From: Enterococcus ureasiticus
Lineage (GTDB): Bacteria > Bacillota > Bacilli > Lactobacillales > Enterococcaceae
Direction of reading: 5' to 3'
Assembly: GCF_001730285.1 (NCBI RefSeq)
Contig: NZ_MIJZ01000001.1
Span: forward strand, 434,001-498,000
Length of the DNA stretch: 64,000 bases
Shown here: one piece after another, positions 16,914 to 26,612 of the stretch
Numbering within the stretch: the first letter of the stretch is position 1
How the letters are laid out: the number at the start of each line of letters is the position of its first letter
Translations under genes and position numbers: made by a program
The notes under the pieces: model-generated
Seen by the model: the letters and a program-made list of their open reading frames with translations, nothing else
The model's database searches: none
What the model was told of the DNA's origin: nothing

Positions 16914-17771
16914 TTAATTCAAGTCTTGTTTTACTATTTCAACTGCTTCCTTAGAATCTTGTATTCTCTCTAATGTCTCATTATAGTTTTTGGCTGCATA
17001 AGCAAAAAATAAAACATCCACTACATAAAGTTGGGCCGTTAATGAAACAGTCGCAGCACTTCTTAATGGTGCTTCTCCTCCAATGGGCGTCAATAACAAA
17101 ATAGAACTTTTTTGTGACAACGCTGAGTCAGCATCAGCCGTTAATCCAATCACAGACAAGCCTTTTTCAATAGCAAGATCTGCAAGTGCATTCGTTTCCT
17201 GATTTGTACCTGAATGTGAAATCCCAATAAAAATTCCTTTTAGTCTGTTTGTACCAATTGCCGATGCAAACAAATGATGATCCATTGTAAAGAACACACT
17301 TAACCCTAAACGAGTAAATTTTTGATAAATATCTTGGGCAACTAATGAAGAGGCACCTAAACCGTAAACAAAGATAATTTCCGCACTTTCCAACTCTTCA
17401 ACAGACTGATCGATTGCTTGATCTTCCAAATTTTCGTTCGTCCGTTCTAAAACATGAATCAGACGGTGCTGCAGTTTTTCTTTGATTGCAGCTGTTGTTT
17501 CGCCATTTTCGACCTCTGTGTACATTTGTGTATCGACATTTCCCAGATTAGCCGAAAGCAATAACTTTAAACCTGTAAAACCACTAACCTTGATTGAGCG
17601 GCAAAAACGAATGATTGCTGCTGGACTAGAACCAGATTTCTTAGCAAGTTCTTGGGCACTCATATTAATCACTGCACTCGTATTATTCAAAATGTATTCT
17701 GCTACTTTTTGTTCAGAACCTGGCAAATGTTTAAGGTGATCTTGAATCGTTAAAATTATATTTTGCTGCAT
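16914..17771 (-). CDS. murR: MurR/RpiR-family regulator of MurNAc use
   Basis: 285 residues: N-terminal RpiR HTH (about 1-77, KVAEYILNN ... AQELAKKSGSSPAAIIRFCRS) and a C-terminal SIS domain (about 125-265) with VYGLGASSLVAQD and GISHSGTNQETN, which binds sugar phosphates, presumably MurNAc 6-phosphate. It lies downstream of murP after a terminator-like hairpin, with a TATAAT of its own at about 17838-17843, so it can be expressed separately from the operon. Its likely operator is the 17-bp palindrome in the mupG promoter. The MurR role rests on the neighbouring genes; RpiR proteins regulate many sugars. Confidence 0.88.
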   Translation of the reverse strand: MQQNIILTIQDHLKHLPGSEQKVAEYILNNTSAVINMSAQELAKKSGSSPAAIIRFCRSIKVSGFTGLKLLLSANLGNVDTQMYTEVENGETTAAIKEKLQHRLIHVLERTNENLEDQAIDQSVEELESAEIIFVYGLGASSLVAQDIYQKFTRLGLSVFFTMDHHLFASAIGTNRLKGIFIGISHSGTNQETNALADLAIEKGLSVIGLTADADSALSQKSSILLLTPIGGEAPLRSAATVSLTAQLYVVDVLFFAYAAKNYNETLERIQDSKEAVEIVKQDLN

Positions 17772-17905
17772 TGACTACACATCCTTTTTTCTGCCGAAAT
17801 CAAATGTCTTTAACAAATGTTTCAACAGTCTACTAAGTTATTATAGCGAAAATGAGGCAGAAAAGAAATGTATCTGCTAAATAATGAACTCTTTTTCCTC
17901 AAAAA

Positions 17906-17957
17906 AACTGACTTCAATTAGTTTAGCAATCAAATGCTTCCTACTAAGAAATCAGTT
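17906..17957 (-). terminator. Terminator after murP
   Basis: The minus strand has AACTGA ... TCAGTT with an inner partial pairing, followed by seven T residues. Confidence 0.6.
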
Positions 17958-17981
17958 CTTTTAATCATTGTTATCTAAAAA

Positions 17982-19427
17982 TTATTTTTCTTGCATATCT
18001 TTTGGAATCCCAAAGAAAAAGGTTGCAACAAAACCACCAGCATACGCTGCCACTAAGCCCAAAACATAAGCCAACCATTGATTGTTAGCAATTAAAGGAA
18101 TCAAGGCCACACCACTTGGTCCAATTGCAATTGAGCCAACATTACCAAAAGCACCAATCACAGCACCACCGATACCGCCACCAATACATGCTGTAACAAA
18201 GGGACGTCCAAGTGGTAACGTTACCCCATAAATCAATGGTTCCCCGATACCTAAAATCCCTACAGGTAATGCCCCTTTGATCATTTCAACAAGTTTCGTA
18301 TCTTTTTTGCAGCGAATCCATAATGCCAATGCAGCACCAACTTGTCCGGCACCAGCCATTGCAAGAATCGGTAATAATAAGGTCATACCTGTTTGAGTAA
18401 TCATTTCAATATGGATCGGTGTCAATATTTGATGTAACCCAAACATAACCATCGGCAAGAATGTAACACCTAATGTAAAGCCAGCTAACATACCACCTTT
18501 TTCTAATACAACATTGATTACGCCAACAAGACTATTAGAAATAAATCCTGCAACAGGCATGATTAAAAATATTGTGACCAATCCAATCACAAGTAAAGAA
18601 ATGGTCGGTGTTATGATGATATCAATAGAATCAGGAATCACTTTATGCAACTGTTTTTCTATTAAAGAAAGCAACCAAACTGCAAAAATAACCCCAATTA
18701 TCCCCCCTTGACCGGCTGATAAAGTACCGCCAGTCAAAATGTTCGGAAGTGGCGCCTCTGGGTTCATTCCAGTTAGCATTGTAACCGCCCCAATTACGCC
18801 CCCAAGAGCTGGCGTTGCACCAAATTCACTAGCACTATTGATCCCAGTATATAATGCTAGATAAGCAAAAATCCCGTTTTTAATGATATTCAGAACATCA
18901 ATATATTGCTGCCAAGAATCACCGATCGTTCCAGCAACTAAAAGGTTTGACATGACTGCTGCAATCCCACCAATGATCCCAGCACCAACAAAGGCTGGAA
19001 TCAACGGAACAAAAATATTAGAAATCGATTTCAAAATTACTTTAAAACCGGAGTTGTTTTTATTTTTTTCCTTTTGAGCCGCTTTGACTTGCGCTGCTTT
19101 TTCTTCAACTAATTGCTTCCCTGAAAGCTCACTTTGTTTTTCGTCTGAGCTAGGAAATGCTTCTCCTAGCTTTACACCAGCCATATCAACCATTTCTTGT
19201 GCCACTTTATTAACAGTTCCAGGTCCGATCACAACTTGTAAGGTATCGTCTTCTACGACACCCATTACACCATCTATATTTTTTAGACCTTCTAATTTTA
19301 CTTTATCATAATCACGAATATCCATACGGACACGCGTCATACAATGCCGTAATTTTAAGACATTACTTTGACCGCCTACTTCTTCATAAATCTCTCTAGC
19401 TAAACGTTTGATTTTATCTTCTGCCAT
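17982..19427 (-). CDS. murP: PTS EIIBC component, N-acetylmuramic acid type
   Basis: Imports and phosphorylates MurNAc or a MurNAc-containing sugar. 481 residues: EIIB domain (about 1-80) with the phosphocysteine in [13 protein letters not shown], a charged linker (about 95-120), then EIIC with about ten helices and the [20 protein letters not shown] signature (about 393-412). No IIA domain is present, so IIA must be supplied in trans; a free glucose-type IIA gene lies just beyond mupG. AAAGGAGGAAAAAATC precedes the ATG. It sits 24 bases after murQ, which sets the substrate class. Confidence 0.92.
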   Translation of the reverse strand: MAEDKIKRLAREIYEEVGGQSNVLKLRHCMTRVRMDIRDYDKVKLEGLKNIDGVMGVVEDDTLQVVIGPGTVNKVAQEMVDMAGVKLGEAFPSSDEKQSELSGKQLVEEKAAQVKAAQKEKNKNNSGFKVILKSISNIFVPLIPAFVGAGIIGGIAAVMSNLLVAGTIGDSWQQYIDVLNIIKNGIFAYLALYTGINSASEFGATPALGGVIGAVTMLTGMNPEAPLPNILTGGTLSAGQGGIIGVIFAVWLLSLIEKQLHKVIPDSIDIIITPTISLLVIGLVTIFLIMPVAGFISNSLVGVINVVLEKGGMLAGFTLGVTFLPMVMFGLHQILTPIHIEMITQTGMTLLLPILAMAGAGQVGAALALWIRCKKDTKLVEMIKGALPVGILGIGEPLIYGVTLPLGRPFVTACIGGGIGGAVIGAFGNVGSIAIGPSGVALIPLIANNQWLAYVLGLVAAYAGGFVATFFFGIPKDMQEK

Positions 19428-19451
19428 GATTTTTTCCTCCTTTAAACTTTT

Positions 19452-20339
19452 TTAAATTGTATTTTTTATAAAATTATTGCCTTGACTTAATTTTTCTACC
19501 GCTTCTTCTTTTGAAGCATTTGTCAGCAACATGACAATAGCTAGTTTTACATTTTCATTCGCTTTTATAAAATAAGTTGCTGCCGTTTCATAATCACAGT
19601 TTGTAGCTTCCATAATAATTCGTTTTGATCGCTCAACTAGCTTTTCATTCGTAGGTTTTACATCTACCATCAAATTATTGTATACCTTGCCGATTCCAAT
19701 CATTGAAATTGTCGATAACATGTTTAAAATCAATTTTTGCGCTGTTCCAGACTTCAATCGAGTTGATCCAGTTAAAAATTCTGGTCCTGCATCTACTTCG
19801 ATTGGCATCTTAGCATATCGACTGATTTCAGCTTCTTTATTACATGAAATTGACGCAGTAACAGCCCCAATTGAATCAGCGTAAACCAATCCACCGATCA
19901 CGTAAGGTGTTCGACCGCTTGCAGCAATTCCGATCACAACGTCTTTTTTTGTAAGTGCAACATCTATTAAGTCCTGCTGTCCTAACTCTTTGGAATCTTC
20001 TGCTCCTTCAACAGCCACAGTCATCGCTTTTTGACCACCAGCAATCAAACCTTGAACCATACTAGAATCAACTCCAAATGTTGGTACACATTCTGCAGCA
20101 TCCAGCACACCTAAACGTCCACTTGTTCCAGCCCCCATATAAATCAGTCGGCCGCCATTATTAAAGGATTCAATGATTGATTTTATAACTGGTTCAATTT
20201 GAGGAAGCGCTTCTTGTACTGCTAAAGCTACTTTCTGATCTTCTTGATTCATTTTATCTAGTGCTTCTTTTATTGTTAGTTCATCCAAATTCATGGTTTC
20301 TTGATTTCTACGTTCCGTGGTTAAATTCTCTAAATTCAT
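19452..20339 (-). CDS. murQ: N-acetylmuramic acid 6-phosphate etherase
   Basis: Cleaves the lactyl ether of MurNAc 6-phosphate to give GlcNAc 6-phosphate and D-lactate; cytoplasmic. The 295 residues start [20 protein letters not shown] as in the family. The SIS domain contains [20 protein letters not shown] (about 67-86, with the catalytic Glu), [11 protein letters not shown] (about 148) and the MurQ signature [18 protein letters not shown] (about 194-211). It starts one base after the mupG stop. Its product feeds NagA, encoded at the far end of the window. Confidence 0.96.
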   Translation of the reverse strand: MNLENLTTERRNQETMNLDELTIKEALDKMNQEDQKVALAVQEALPQIEPVIKSIIESFNNGGRLIYMGAGTSGRLGVLDAAECVPTFGVDSSMVQGLIAGGQKAMTVAVEGAEDSKELGQQDLIDVALTKKDVVIGIAASGRTPYVIGGLVYADSIGAVTASISCNKEAEISRYAKMPIEVDAGPEFLTGSTRLKSGTAQKLILNMLSTISMIGIGKVYNNLMVDVKPTNEKLVERSKRIIMEATNCDYETAATYFIKANENVKLAIVMLLTNASKEEAVEKLSQGNNFIKNTI

Positions 20340-20340
20340 T

Positions 20341-21414
20341 TTATAAAGTTCCCTTCTCTATCAAATTAAAGGCTCTACCTGCTTTTATTAACCTAAGCAA
20401 GGAGATATCTTCTGGTATGATTTGTGCTACAACATTGATTTTTTCATTTGCTGGTAAATCGTTTTTTGTTATTTGTATTTCGCCCATGTATCTCCCGTAA
20501 TCAAGATTATCAAGCGTCACACTGCCAGTTTTTCGTTCTCGTAATACTTCTGATTCAACCGTTGATATTTTTTTAAATCTCGCATCTGCACTACGGATGA
20601 CATCACGAGCTTCGTCTTGACGGTTTTTGTGTTCTCCTAAAATATGTGAATAGTAACGGCTCCCCAGATCAGAAACTTCAAGCTGAAGAACTTGATTACG
20701 GTTGTAGGTTTCAAATTGATGTATCGTTCTTTTTGAAATCTCAGGATCCCCCAGATAAACACCATCTACCTGATAATTCTCGTTCAAATCCAATGCCGCT
20801 GAAAAGGGATTATCATAACGATGTTTTTCAAGTGTCGGTAGACCTTCTTGTAGCGGTCCTCTTAATCGCTGGTTTCCTGGAACAAAAGCGAATACCTGAA
20901 AACCAGATTGTTTCAGCCAACGATTCTTTTCATTAAAAAATTGATTAGATAAACCCGTTTCGGGCCTCGGATAATAATTATGCCAAGCTTCAAATTTTGT
21001 AAAATCTGCGTTAAACGACCGTAACTCTTTCACATCATCGGCTGAAATCGTACTAGCATTCAATCCAATCGTCAAATACTGAGAAGCTTCGGCAATTGCT
21101 TGATTTGAAATAGCATAGTCCATACGCAAGCCAGTAACTCCTATAGATAAAATTTCATCTAAGCGCTCAAATGAAAAACCTGCTCTTTTTAACGCTTCAC
21201 CTGAGATATCCACCATTAGTTTCATATTCGCATTTTGAGCAATTTGACCAAGTTCTTTCAATCTTTGCGCATATAATGTCACATCATCTTCTGGAATATG
21301 TAAGGAAGTAAATATTCCCTTAAAACCAATTTCACTCATTTTTTTAATATATAAACGTGTTTCATCAGTCATTTCTTCACTCAAAAAAAGCGAAATTCCA
21401 TACATTTTAGCCAC
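20341..21414 (-). CDS. mupG: 6-phospho-N-acetylmuramidase (MupG/DUF871 family)
   Basis: 357 residues of the DUF871 family: a TIM barrel (about 1-235, [13 protein letters not shown] ... [13 protein letters not shown] ... [14 protein letters not shown] ... [13 protein letters not shown]) and a C-terminal beta domain. The Staphylococcus homologue MupG hydrolyses MurNAc6P-GlcNAc to MurNAc 6-phosphate and GlcNAc. It is the first gene of the mupG-murQ-murP operon, the same set of genes as in Staphylococcus, so imported disaccharides rather than only free MurNAc are the probable substrate. AGAAAGGAGTGGCTAAAATG gives a clear start. Confidence 0.9.
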   Translation of the reverse strand: MAKMYGISLFLSEEMTDETRLYIKKMSEIGFKGIFTSLHIPEDDVTLYAQRLKELGQIAQNANMKLMVDISGEALKRAGFSFERLDEILSIGVTGLRMDYAISNQAIAEASQYLTIGLNASTISADDVKELRSFNADFTKFEAWHNYYPRPETGLSNQFFNEKNRWLKQSGFQVFAFVPGNQRLRGPLQEGLPTLEKHRYDNPFSAALDLNENYQVDGVYLGDPEISKRTIHQFETYNRNQVLQLEVSDLGSRYYSHILGEHKNRQDEARDVIRSADARFKKISTVESEVLRERKTGSVTLDNLDYGRYMGEIQITKNDLPANEKINVVAQIIPEDISLLRLIKAGRAFNLIEKGTL

Positions 21415-21432
21415 TCCTTTCTAATCGCATTC

Positions 21433-21461
21433 ATTATAATGCATTTGAAATAATATTTCAA
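21433..21461 (-). promoter_or_regulatory. mupG-murQ-murP promoter with overlapping MurR operator
   Basis: On the minus strand TTGAAA, 17 bases, TATAAT. The -35 begins a perfect 17-bp palindrome TTGAAATATTATTTCAA (21445-21461), matching the TGAAAT..ATTTCA style of RpiR/MurR sites. A dimer there would block polymerase. Confidence 0.8.
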
Positions 21462-21512
21462 CCATATGTTTTTATGTAAATTTTTAATGAAATTTATTTT
21501 CAAAAAGAAACA

Positions 21513-21555
21513 AAAAAAGAGCGGAAAAACATTTTAGTGTTTTTCCACTCTTTTT
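21513..21555 (-). terminator. Terminator of the IIA gene
   Basis: The minus strand has AAAAAGAGTGGAAAAACA paired with TGTTTTTCCGCTCTTTTTTT (one mismatch), ending in the T run. Confidence 0.88.
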
Positions 21556-21574
21556 AAGCTAATCAACGAACAGA

Positions 21575-22066
21575 TTACGCCTTAGCAGTACCAACTTCAT
21601 CGCCTGCATTGACTTGGCCAGTCCGACTAAGATCGAAGCTTTTTACCGCATCCATATTAGTGATCACAACAACCATATCGATTGCTTTTCCAGAAGATTT
21701 AATTGCTTCTAAATCAACATTGGCAATCTGTGTTCCTTGAGCTACTTTAGATCCTTCACTGACTTTTATATCAAAAGGTTCGCCATTAAGCTCCACTGTA
21801 TCGATACCCATATGAAGTAAAATTTCAAGTCCATTTGCCATTTTCATTCCAACAGCATGTTTCGTTTGGAAAACACTTAGGACAACACCTTCAATTGGTG
21901 AATAAATCTCTCCTGATTCTGGAATAACTGCAAAACCGTCTCCCATCATCTTTTGTGAAAAAACAGGATCATTGACTTCACTGATTGGGATCAAGTTTCC
22001 TGTAGTCACTGCATATAACGTTTCGTTTAATTGAACGGGTTCTTTCTTTTTCAAAAATCCAAACAT
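21575..22066 (-). CDS. PTS glucose-type EIIA component
   Basis: 163-residue free-standing IIA of the glucose family. It has the GDGFAVIPESGEIYSPIEG segment, HAVGMKMANGLEILLHMGID with the two active-site histidines (about 77 and 92), and the terminal VVITNMDAV region. GGAGGAGAAGACAA precedes the ATG; an upstream in-frame extension has no ribosome site. It has its own terminator and so is separate from the mur operon, but its position suggests that it phosphorylates the IIA-less MurP. It may also serve other IIBC proteins. Confidence 0.9.
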   Translation of the reverse strand: MFGFLKKKEPVQLNETLYAVTTGNLIPISEVNDPVFSQKMMGDGFAVIPESGEIYSPIEGVVLSVFQTKHAVGMKMANGLEILLHMGIDTVELNGEPFDIKVSEGSKVAQGTQIANVDLEAIKSSGKAIDMVVVITNMDAVKSFDLSRTGQVNAGDEVGTAKA

Positions 22067-22244
22067 TTGTCTTCTCCTCCAATTTTCATGAATAGTAACA
22101 GTATAGAAAATTCTTAGAATAATTACAACACTGAATAGCCCTGATTTCAAATTTTTTTCACTTATGAAAAGATAGTTGGTTTTTCTGATACTAAAAGGTA
22201 TACTATTAATGATTTATTATTTTATGCTGGAAAGGATTGAACCT

Positions 22245-23075
22245 ATGCTTTTATCAAATTTATGGAAAGCAATTATTCTAGGTATTATCGAGGGAGTAAC
22301 TGAATGGCTTCCAATTAGTAGTACCGGACATTTAATCTTAGTCGATGAATTTATTAAAATGAACCTCAGTAAAGACTTTATGGAAATGTTTAATGTCGTG
22401 ATTCAACTTGGTGCTATTATGGCTGTAGTCGTTCTTTATTTTCATAAGTTAAACCCTTTCTCACCGCAAAAAAATGAGGTTGAGAAAAAAGATACTTGGA
22501 TTCTCTGGTCGAAAGTTGTTGTTGCCTGTGCACCAGCTGCAATCATCGGAATTCCGTTAGATGACTGGCTAGAAGCGAAATTCCATAACTTCTTTACAGT
22601 TGCGTTGATGTTGATTGTATATGGGATTGCTTTTGTGGTTATTGAAAAAAGAAATCGCGATCGAAAACCAAAGTGTACTGATTTAAGAGACTTTACTTAT
22701 AAAGCTGCCGCAATTGTCGGTTTCTTCCAAGTATTGTCATTAATTCCAGGTACCTCTCGTTCAGGGGCAACAATTCTTGGGGCAATCATTATTGGGGCAT
22801 CAAGATTTGTCGCAACAGAATTTTCATTTTTCCTTGGTATCCCTGTTATGTTCGGCGCAAGCTTTTTAAAAATCGTAAAGTTTGTTATGAAGGGAAATTC
22901 ATTTGGGTTTAGTGAAATATTTATTTTACTGACTGGCTCAATTGTAGCTTTTGTTGTTTCAATTATTGTAATCAAGTTCTTATTAAACTATCTGAAACGA
23001 AACGATTTTACTGCTTTTGGCTGGTATCGAATCATACTAGGTGTTTTACTTATCAGTTATTGGCTATTTTCATAA
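22245..23075 (+). CDS. uppP: Undecaprenyl-diphosphatase
   Basis: Dephosphorylates undecaprenyl pyrophosphate to recycle the wall lipid carrier; also known as BacA for bacitracin resistance. 276 residues with about eight helices. The two family signatures are [20 protein letters not shown] (about 11-30; E and H near the active site) and [15 protein letters not shown] (about 167-181; Ser/Arg motif). The start is the ATG after AAAGGATTGAACCT; an upstream in-frame ATG lacks a ribosome site. Divergent from the IIA gene. Confidence 0.95.
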   Translation: MLLSNLWKAIILGIIEGVTEWLPISSTGHLILVDEFIKMNLSKDFMEMFNVVIQLGAIMAVVVLYFHKLNPFSPQKNEVEKKDTWILWSKVVVACAPAAIIGIPLDDWLEAKFHNFFTVALMLIVYGIAFVVIEKRNRDRKPKCTDLRDFTYKAAAIVGFFQVLSLIPGTSRSGATILGAIIIGASRFVATEFSFFLGIPVMFGASFLKIVKFVMKGNSFGFSEIFILLTGSIVAFVVSIIVIKFLLNYLKRNDFTAFGWYRIILGVLLISYWLFS

Positions 23076-23083
23076 TCACTATT

Positions 23084-23111
23084 AGAACCAATTTGATTGG
23101 TTCTTTTTTTA
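23084..23111 (+). terminator. Terminator of uppP
   Basis: AGAACCAA/TTGGTTCT 8-bp stem, 5-base loop, then a T run. Confidence 0.85.
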
Positions 23112-23141
23112 TTCTAAAATAACCTAAATTTAATTTTTTAC

Positions 23142-23156
23142 TGATAATGATTATCA
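23142..23156. promoter_or_regulatory. Fur-type box 1, perfect 7-1-7
   Basis: TGATAATGATTATCA is a perfect match to the 7-1-7 Fur-family consensus TGATAATNATTATCA, upstream of the metal ATPase gene. Confidence 0.8.
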
Positions 23157-23222
23157 CTGTCAATTAGAATGAATATTGTAACGAAATAAATTGAAACGCT
23201 AATTTTAAAGTAAATATTTAAT

Positions 23223-23237
23223 TGATAATTACTATCA
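23223..23237. promoter_or_regulatory. Fur-type box 2
   Basis: TGATAATTACTATCA differs from the 7-1-7 consensus at one position. It lies 81 bp from box 1. A candidate -35 TTGATA, with TTAGAT 17 bases further on, starts within it, so binding would cover a promoter. Confidence 0.7.
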
Positions 23238-23307
23238 TTCTCATTTAGATGTTTCTATTATCAATTAGGTTCCTTATGTGCTATTCTCTTTATGAGGAGT
23301 GATAACT

Positions 23308-25221
23308 ATGAAATATTCAGAAGAAAAAAAGGCACTACTATCCACTATTCTCTGCTTATTATTTATGATCGTTGGATTTATTTTAGAAAAATCAGGTACA
23401 GCATTTTATCAAATCAGTTTTATATTTGCTATCTTTTTTGGTGGATTCAAACAAACTAAAGAAGGTTTACTCGATACGCTCGAGAATAAACATCTGAATG
23501 TCGATTTGCTCATGGCTTTGGCCGCAATCGGAGCATGTATTATTGGTAACTGGTTTGAAGGCGCTATGTTGACCTTTATCTTTTGTCTTAGTGGTGCGTT
23601 GGAAGAATACACTACAAATAAAAGTAAAAAAGAAATAGCCAGTTTGATGAATCTACAGCCTGAAACAGCTTTTTTACTTAACAATCTTGGCAAAACAACT
23701 GAAGTTGCTGTCACGCAATTACAGATTGGCGATTACTTACTAGTTCCTAAGGGTGCACGTATCCCAATCGATGGTATTTTAACTAAAGGATCTTCGACAA
23801 TTGACGAAGCGGCGATTACCGGAGAATCTGTTCCAGTTGAAAAAGGAATAGAGGATGATTTATTTGGTGGAACAATTAATTTAGGTGATGCAATCACGAT
23901 GAGGGTTAGCAAAAATAGTGAAGATACATTATTTGCTAAAATTATCCGACTCGTTAATGAAGCGCAAAGTACACCTTCACAGACAGCTAGCTTTATTGAA
24001 AAATTAGAAAATAGCTATGTAAAAATCGTCTTAATTGCAATCCCTATGATGATTTTGATTCCGTATTTATTTTTAGGCTGGTCATGGAATGAAAGTTTTT
24101 ATAGAGGAATGGTCCTATTAGTTGTTGCCTCACCTTGTGCCTTAGTCGCTTCAGCTACACCGGCAACATTAGCTGCTATTTCTAACGGAGCAAGAAATGG
24201 CGTGTTGTTTAAAGGTGGCGTGTATTTGGAAAATCTAGCTTCTCTAAAAGCAATCTCTTTTGACAAAACGGGAACTTTGACGCGCGGCATTCCTGTAGTC
24301 ACAGATGCTATATTTTTAAAAAATAAACAAGAGGGCCTAAATATACTCTTAGCAATGGAAAGAAACTCAACACATCCTTTAGCTCAAGCGCTCATCGCTC
24401 GGTTCGACAATGAAAATACAGCTGTCTATGATCAAATCGAAGTGAAAAATATTATCGGTTTTGGAATGGAAACAACGATTGATTCAACAACTTGGAGAGT
24501 TGGTAAAAGTACATTCAATGACCAAACAACTATAAAAGAAGAAATACAAAACAACATTGAGCAACTGCAAAATGCTGGAAAAACAGTGATTTGCCTCTTT
24601 CAAGATCAAGAAATTATTGCTTATTTTGGGCTTTTAGATGTTCCAAAACCAGAAGCCAAAAAAGTAATCAGCTATTTTAAACAATCTGGTATTCATACTA
24701 TGATGATTACAGGTGATCATGACAAAACAGCTAGTGCTGTGGCAACTGAGCTTGAAATAGACGAAATTTACGCCAATTGTTTGCCTGAAGACAAAACTAT
24801 TTTAATTCAGAAACAAAAAGAGACTTATGGTGTAAATGCGATGGTTGGAGATGGTATCAATGACGCGCCTGCCCTAGCTAATGCAGCAATTGGTGTGGCT
24901 ATGGGGCAAGGAACAGATATTGCGATGGATGTAGCTGATATGGTATTGATGCAAAATGACTTGGAAAAATTGCAAATGAGTCACCTTCTTTCAAAAAAAT
25001 TAAAACGAATCGTTACTCAAAACATTGCCTTTTCCGCTGGAGTTATCGTGTTGTTGATCTTATCTAATTTTTTTCAGATCATTAATTTACCGCTTGGTGT
25101 TATAGGACATGAAGGAAGTACGATCCTCGTCATCTTAAACGGTCTAAGAATGCTAAAGACGATTCCTAACAAAAAAAATTCCCCTCAAAAATACTCCGCA
25201 CAAAAAACAGAATTTGTTTGA
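23308..25221 (+). CDS. P1B-4-type metal-exporting ATPase (PfeT/FrvA/ZosA-like)
   Basis: 637-residue heavy-metal P-type ATPase. Seen in order: no N-terminal CXXC domain, two membrane helix pairs, actuator TGES (171-174), membrane motif SPC (275-277), phosphorylation site DKTGT (319-323), hinge GDGINDAP (about 516), and HEGST (601-605) in the last helix. SPC plus HEGxT defines the P1B-4 group, whose characterised Firmicutes members export Fe(II), and some Co or Zn. Two Fur-type boxes upstream favour iron efflux, as with PfeT and FrvA. The ATG is 8 bases from AGGAG; the upstream GTG overlaps that site. Automatic annotation may call it a cadmium ATPase. Confidence 0.9.
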   Translation: MKYSEEKKALLSTILCLLFMIVGFILEKSGTAFYQISFIFAIFFGGFKQTKEGLLDTLENKHLNVDLLMALAAIGACIIGNWFEGAMLTFIFCLSGALEEYTTNKSKKEIASLMNLQPETAFLLNNLGKTTEVAVTQLQIGDYLLVPKGARIPIDGILTKGSSTIDEAAITGESVPVEKGIEDDLFGGTINLGDAITMRVSKNSEDTLFAKIIRLVNEAQSTPSQTASFIEKLENSYVKIVLIAIPMMILIPYLFLGWSWNESFYRGMVLLVVASPCALVASATPATLAAISNGARNGVLFKGGVYLENLASLKAISFDKTGTLTRGIPVVTDAIFLKNKQEGLNILLAMERNSTHPLAQALIARFDNENTAVYDQIEVKNIIGFGMETTIDSTTWRVGKSTFNDQTTIKEEIQNNIEQLQNAGKTVICLFQDQEIIAYFGLLDVPKPEAKKVISYFKQSGIHTMMITGDHDKTASAVATELEIDEIYANCLPEDKTILIQKQKETYGVNAMVGDGINDAPALANAAIGVAMGQGTDIAMDVADMVLMQNDLEKLQMSHLLSKKLKRIVTQNIAFSAGVIVLLILSNFFQIINLPLGVIGHEGSTILVILNGLRMLKTIPNKKNSPQKYSAQKTEFV

Positions 25222-25223
25222 GT

Positions 25224-25268
25224 AAAAAAGCAAGTGGCTAACTCTAAGAGTCAGTCACTTGCTTTTTT
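25224..25268. terminator. Bidirectional terminator
   Basis: AAAAAAGCAAGTG and CACTTGCTTTTTT arms between the convergent ATPase and HD-domain genes. Confidence 0.85.
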
Positions 25269-25905
25269 ATGCCCATTCTTCCAAAAATTCTGTTAAAAAG
25301 GACTCCAAAAATTTTTGACGTTTTTGACCTAACGTTTTGGCATAATCTGTATTTAAGCTGTCATTAAGCAGAAGGATTTTCTCATAAAAATGATTGATGA
25401 TCGTACTTTCTTCTCGATACTCCGTTTTTGACTGAAGCGTCCTTGGTTTGATTTTAGGATCATATATTTGATTTCCCTTACGTGCACCATAATAAATCGT
25501 TCGTGTAATTCCAATTGCTCCCATAGCGTCCAAACGATCAGCATCTTGTACGATTTGGCCTTCGATCGTGAGTTTTTCTGCCGTTCCATTAAGCTCTTGA
25601 CTAAAAGAAATATTTTTGATTATATGTATTATTTGCTGGATTTGGATATTGGAAATCTTGATTTCCTGTAAAAATTCTTCTAATTGTTGAAATGCTTGGT
25701 CCGAATCCGAAACTAGTTTATCATCAACAGTATCATGAAGATATGCTGCAGCCTTTACAATAAAATAATCACAGGCTTCAGTTTCAGCAATCTTATCCGC
25801 TAGACGAACAACTCTATTTATATGATCCATGCCGTGACCAGTTTGATCTTTCTCCATTATTGACTGGCTAAAACGTTTGATTGCTGTCATTTTTTGATTA
25901 TCCAT
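25267..25905 (-). CDS. HD-domain phosphohydrolase (YedJ-like)
   Basis: 212 residues of the HD superfamily. Metal ligands: His in GHGMDHINRV (about residues 23-32), the HD pair in AAAYLHDTVDD (about 52-62), and the distal Asp in VQDADRLDAMGAIG (about 118-131). The length and motif spacing fit the YedJ/YpgQ group of phosphohydrolases, some of which act on nucleotides. GGAGGGATTAA precedes the ATG. The natural substrate is unknown. Confidence 0.85.
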   Translation of the reverse strand: MDNQKMTAIKRFSQSIMEKDQTGHGMDHINRVVRLADKIAETEACDYFIVKAAAYLHDTVDDKLVSDSDQAFQQLEEFLQEIKISNIQIQQIIHIIKNISFSQELNGTAEKLTIEGQIVQDADRLDAMGAIGITRTIYYGARKGNQIYDPKIKPRTLQSKTEYREESTIINHFYEKILLLNDSLNTDYAKTLGQKRQKFLESFLTEFLEEWA

Positions 25906-25976
25906 TTAATCCCTCCAACTCATTATATAGTAATAGGTCAAGATAAATGTTAATCTACCTCAACCTATTATCGTTG

Positions 25977-26600
25977 TTAACTATTTTTTATTACTAGACC
26001 ACCTATTACATCCACAACTGATTCACTAGCATTTAACATTTCCTCTAATTGATCGTAGACATTTTTCCAGCGAATCACTTCAATCGGATTTTGCTCATTC
26101 GTAAATAAATCTTTTAGAGAATCACTATATAATTTATCAGCTTTCCCCTCAATTTCACTTACTTCATCGATCATTGCATGCAATGTTTTTGAATTCTTAA
26201 ATTTTGCGAACTCTTTCGTTGCAGTTAAAACACCTGCCGTAGCCTCTACACCGTATGTAATAAATACCATGGCATTATCATTCAACTCTTTTACAACTAA
26301 ACTGCTTAGTAAATAAGCAATACTGTTGATCGTGTCAAGTACGTCATCTAAACACTGCGTAATTTCGACAATATCTTCTCGATCAATAGGGGTGATAAAT
26401 GAAATATATAATTCACTCATGATTTTTTGAACGATTTGATCCCCTTCACGTTCCAATACATGAATTTTTTCTGCTTCGTTTTCCAATAGTTCTAGTGAAT
26501 AATCGAGTGCGATCATTTCTAAAAGTTCTGCTGCTTGATGCGCATTTTTTGCTAAATGCTCCAGCTCACCAAAATAGTCAAATTGCTTTTTTCTAGCCAT
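25977..26600 (-). CDS. DUF47 family PhoU-like phosphate transport regulator
   Basis: 207-residue all-helical protein of the TIGR00153/DUF47 family (YkaA type), with the PhoU-like acidic repeat REGDQIVQKIMSEL and ITQCLDDVLDTINSIAYLL, which bind metal in PhoU. It begins 12 bases after the pit gene, the usual pairing in which the protein modulates the low-affinity phosphate carrier. AAGGAGAGAATAAA precedes the ATG. Confidence 0.88.
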   Translation of the reverse strand: MARKKQFDYFGELEHLAKNAHQAAELLEMIALDYSLELLENEAEKIHVLEREGDQIVQKIMSELYISFITPIDREDIVEITQCLDDVLDTINSIAYLLSSLVVKELNDNAMVFITYGVEATAGVLTATKEFAKFKNSKTLHAMIDEVSEIEGKADKLYSDSLKDLFTNEQNPIEVIRWKNVYDQLEEMLNASESVVDVIGGLVIKNS

Positions 26601-26612
26601 TTTATTCTCTCC

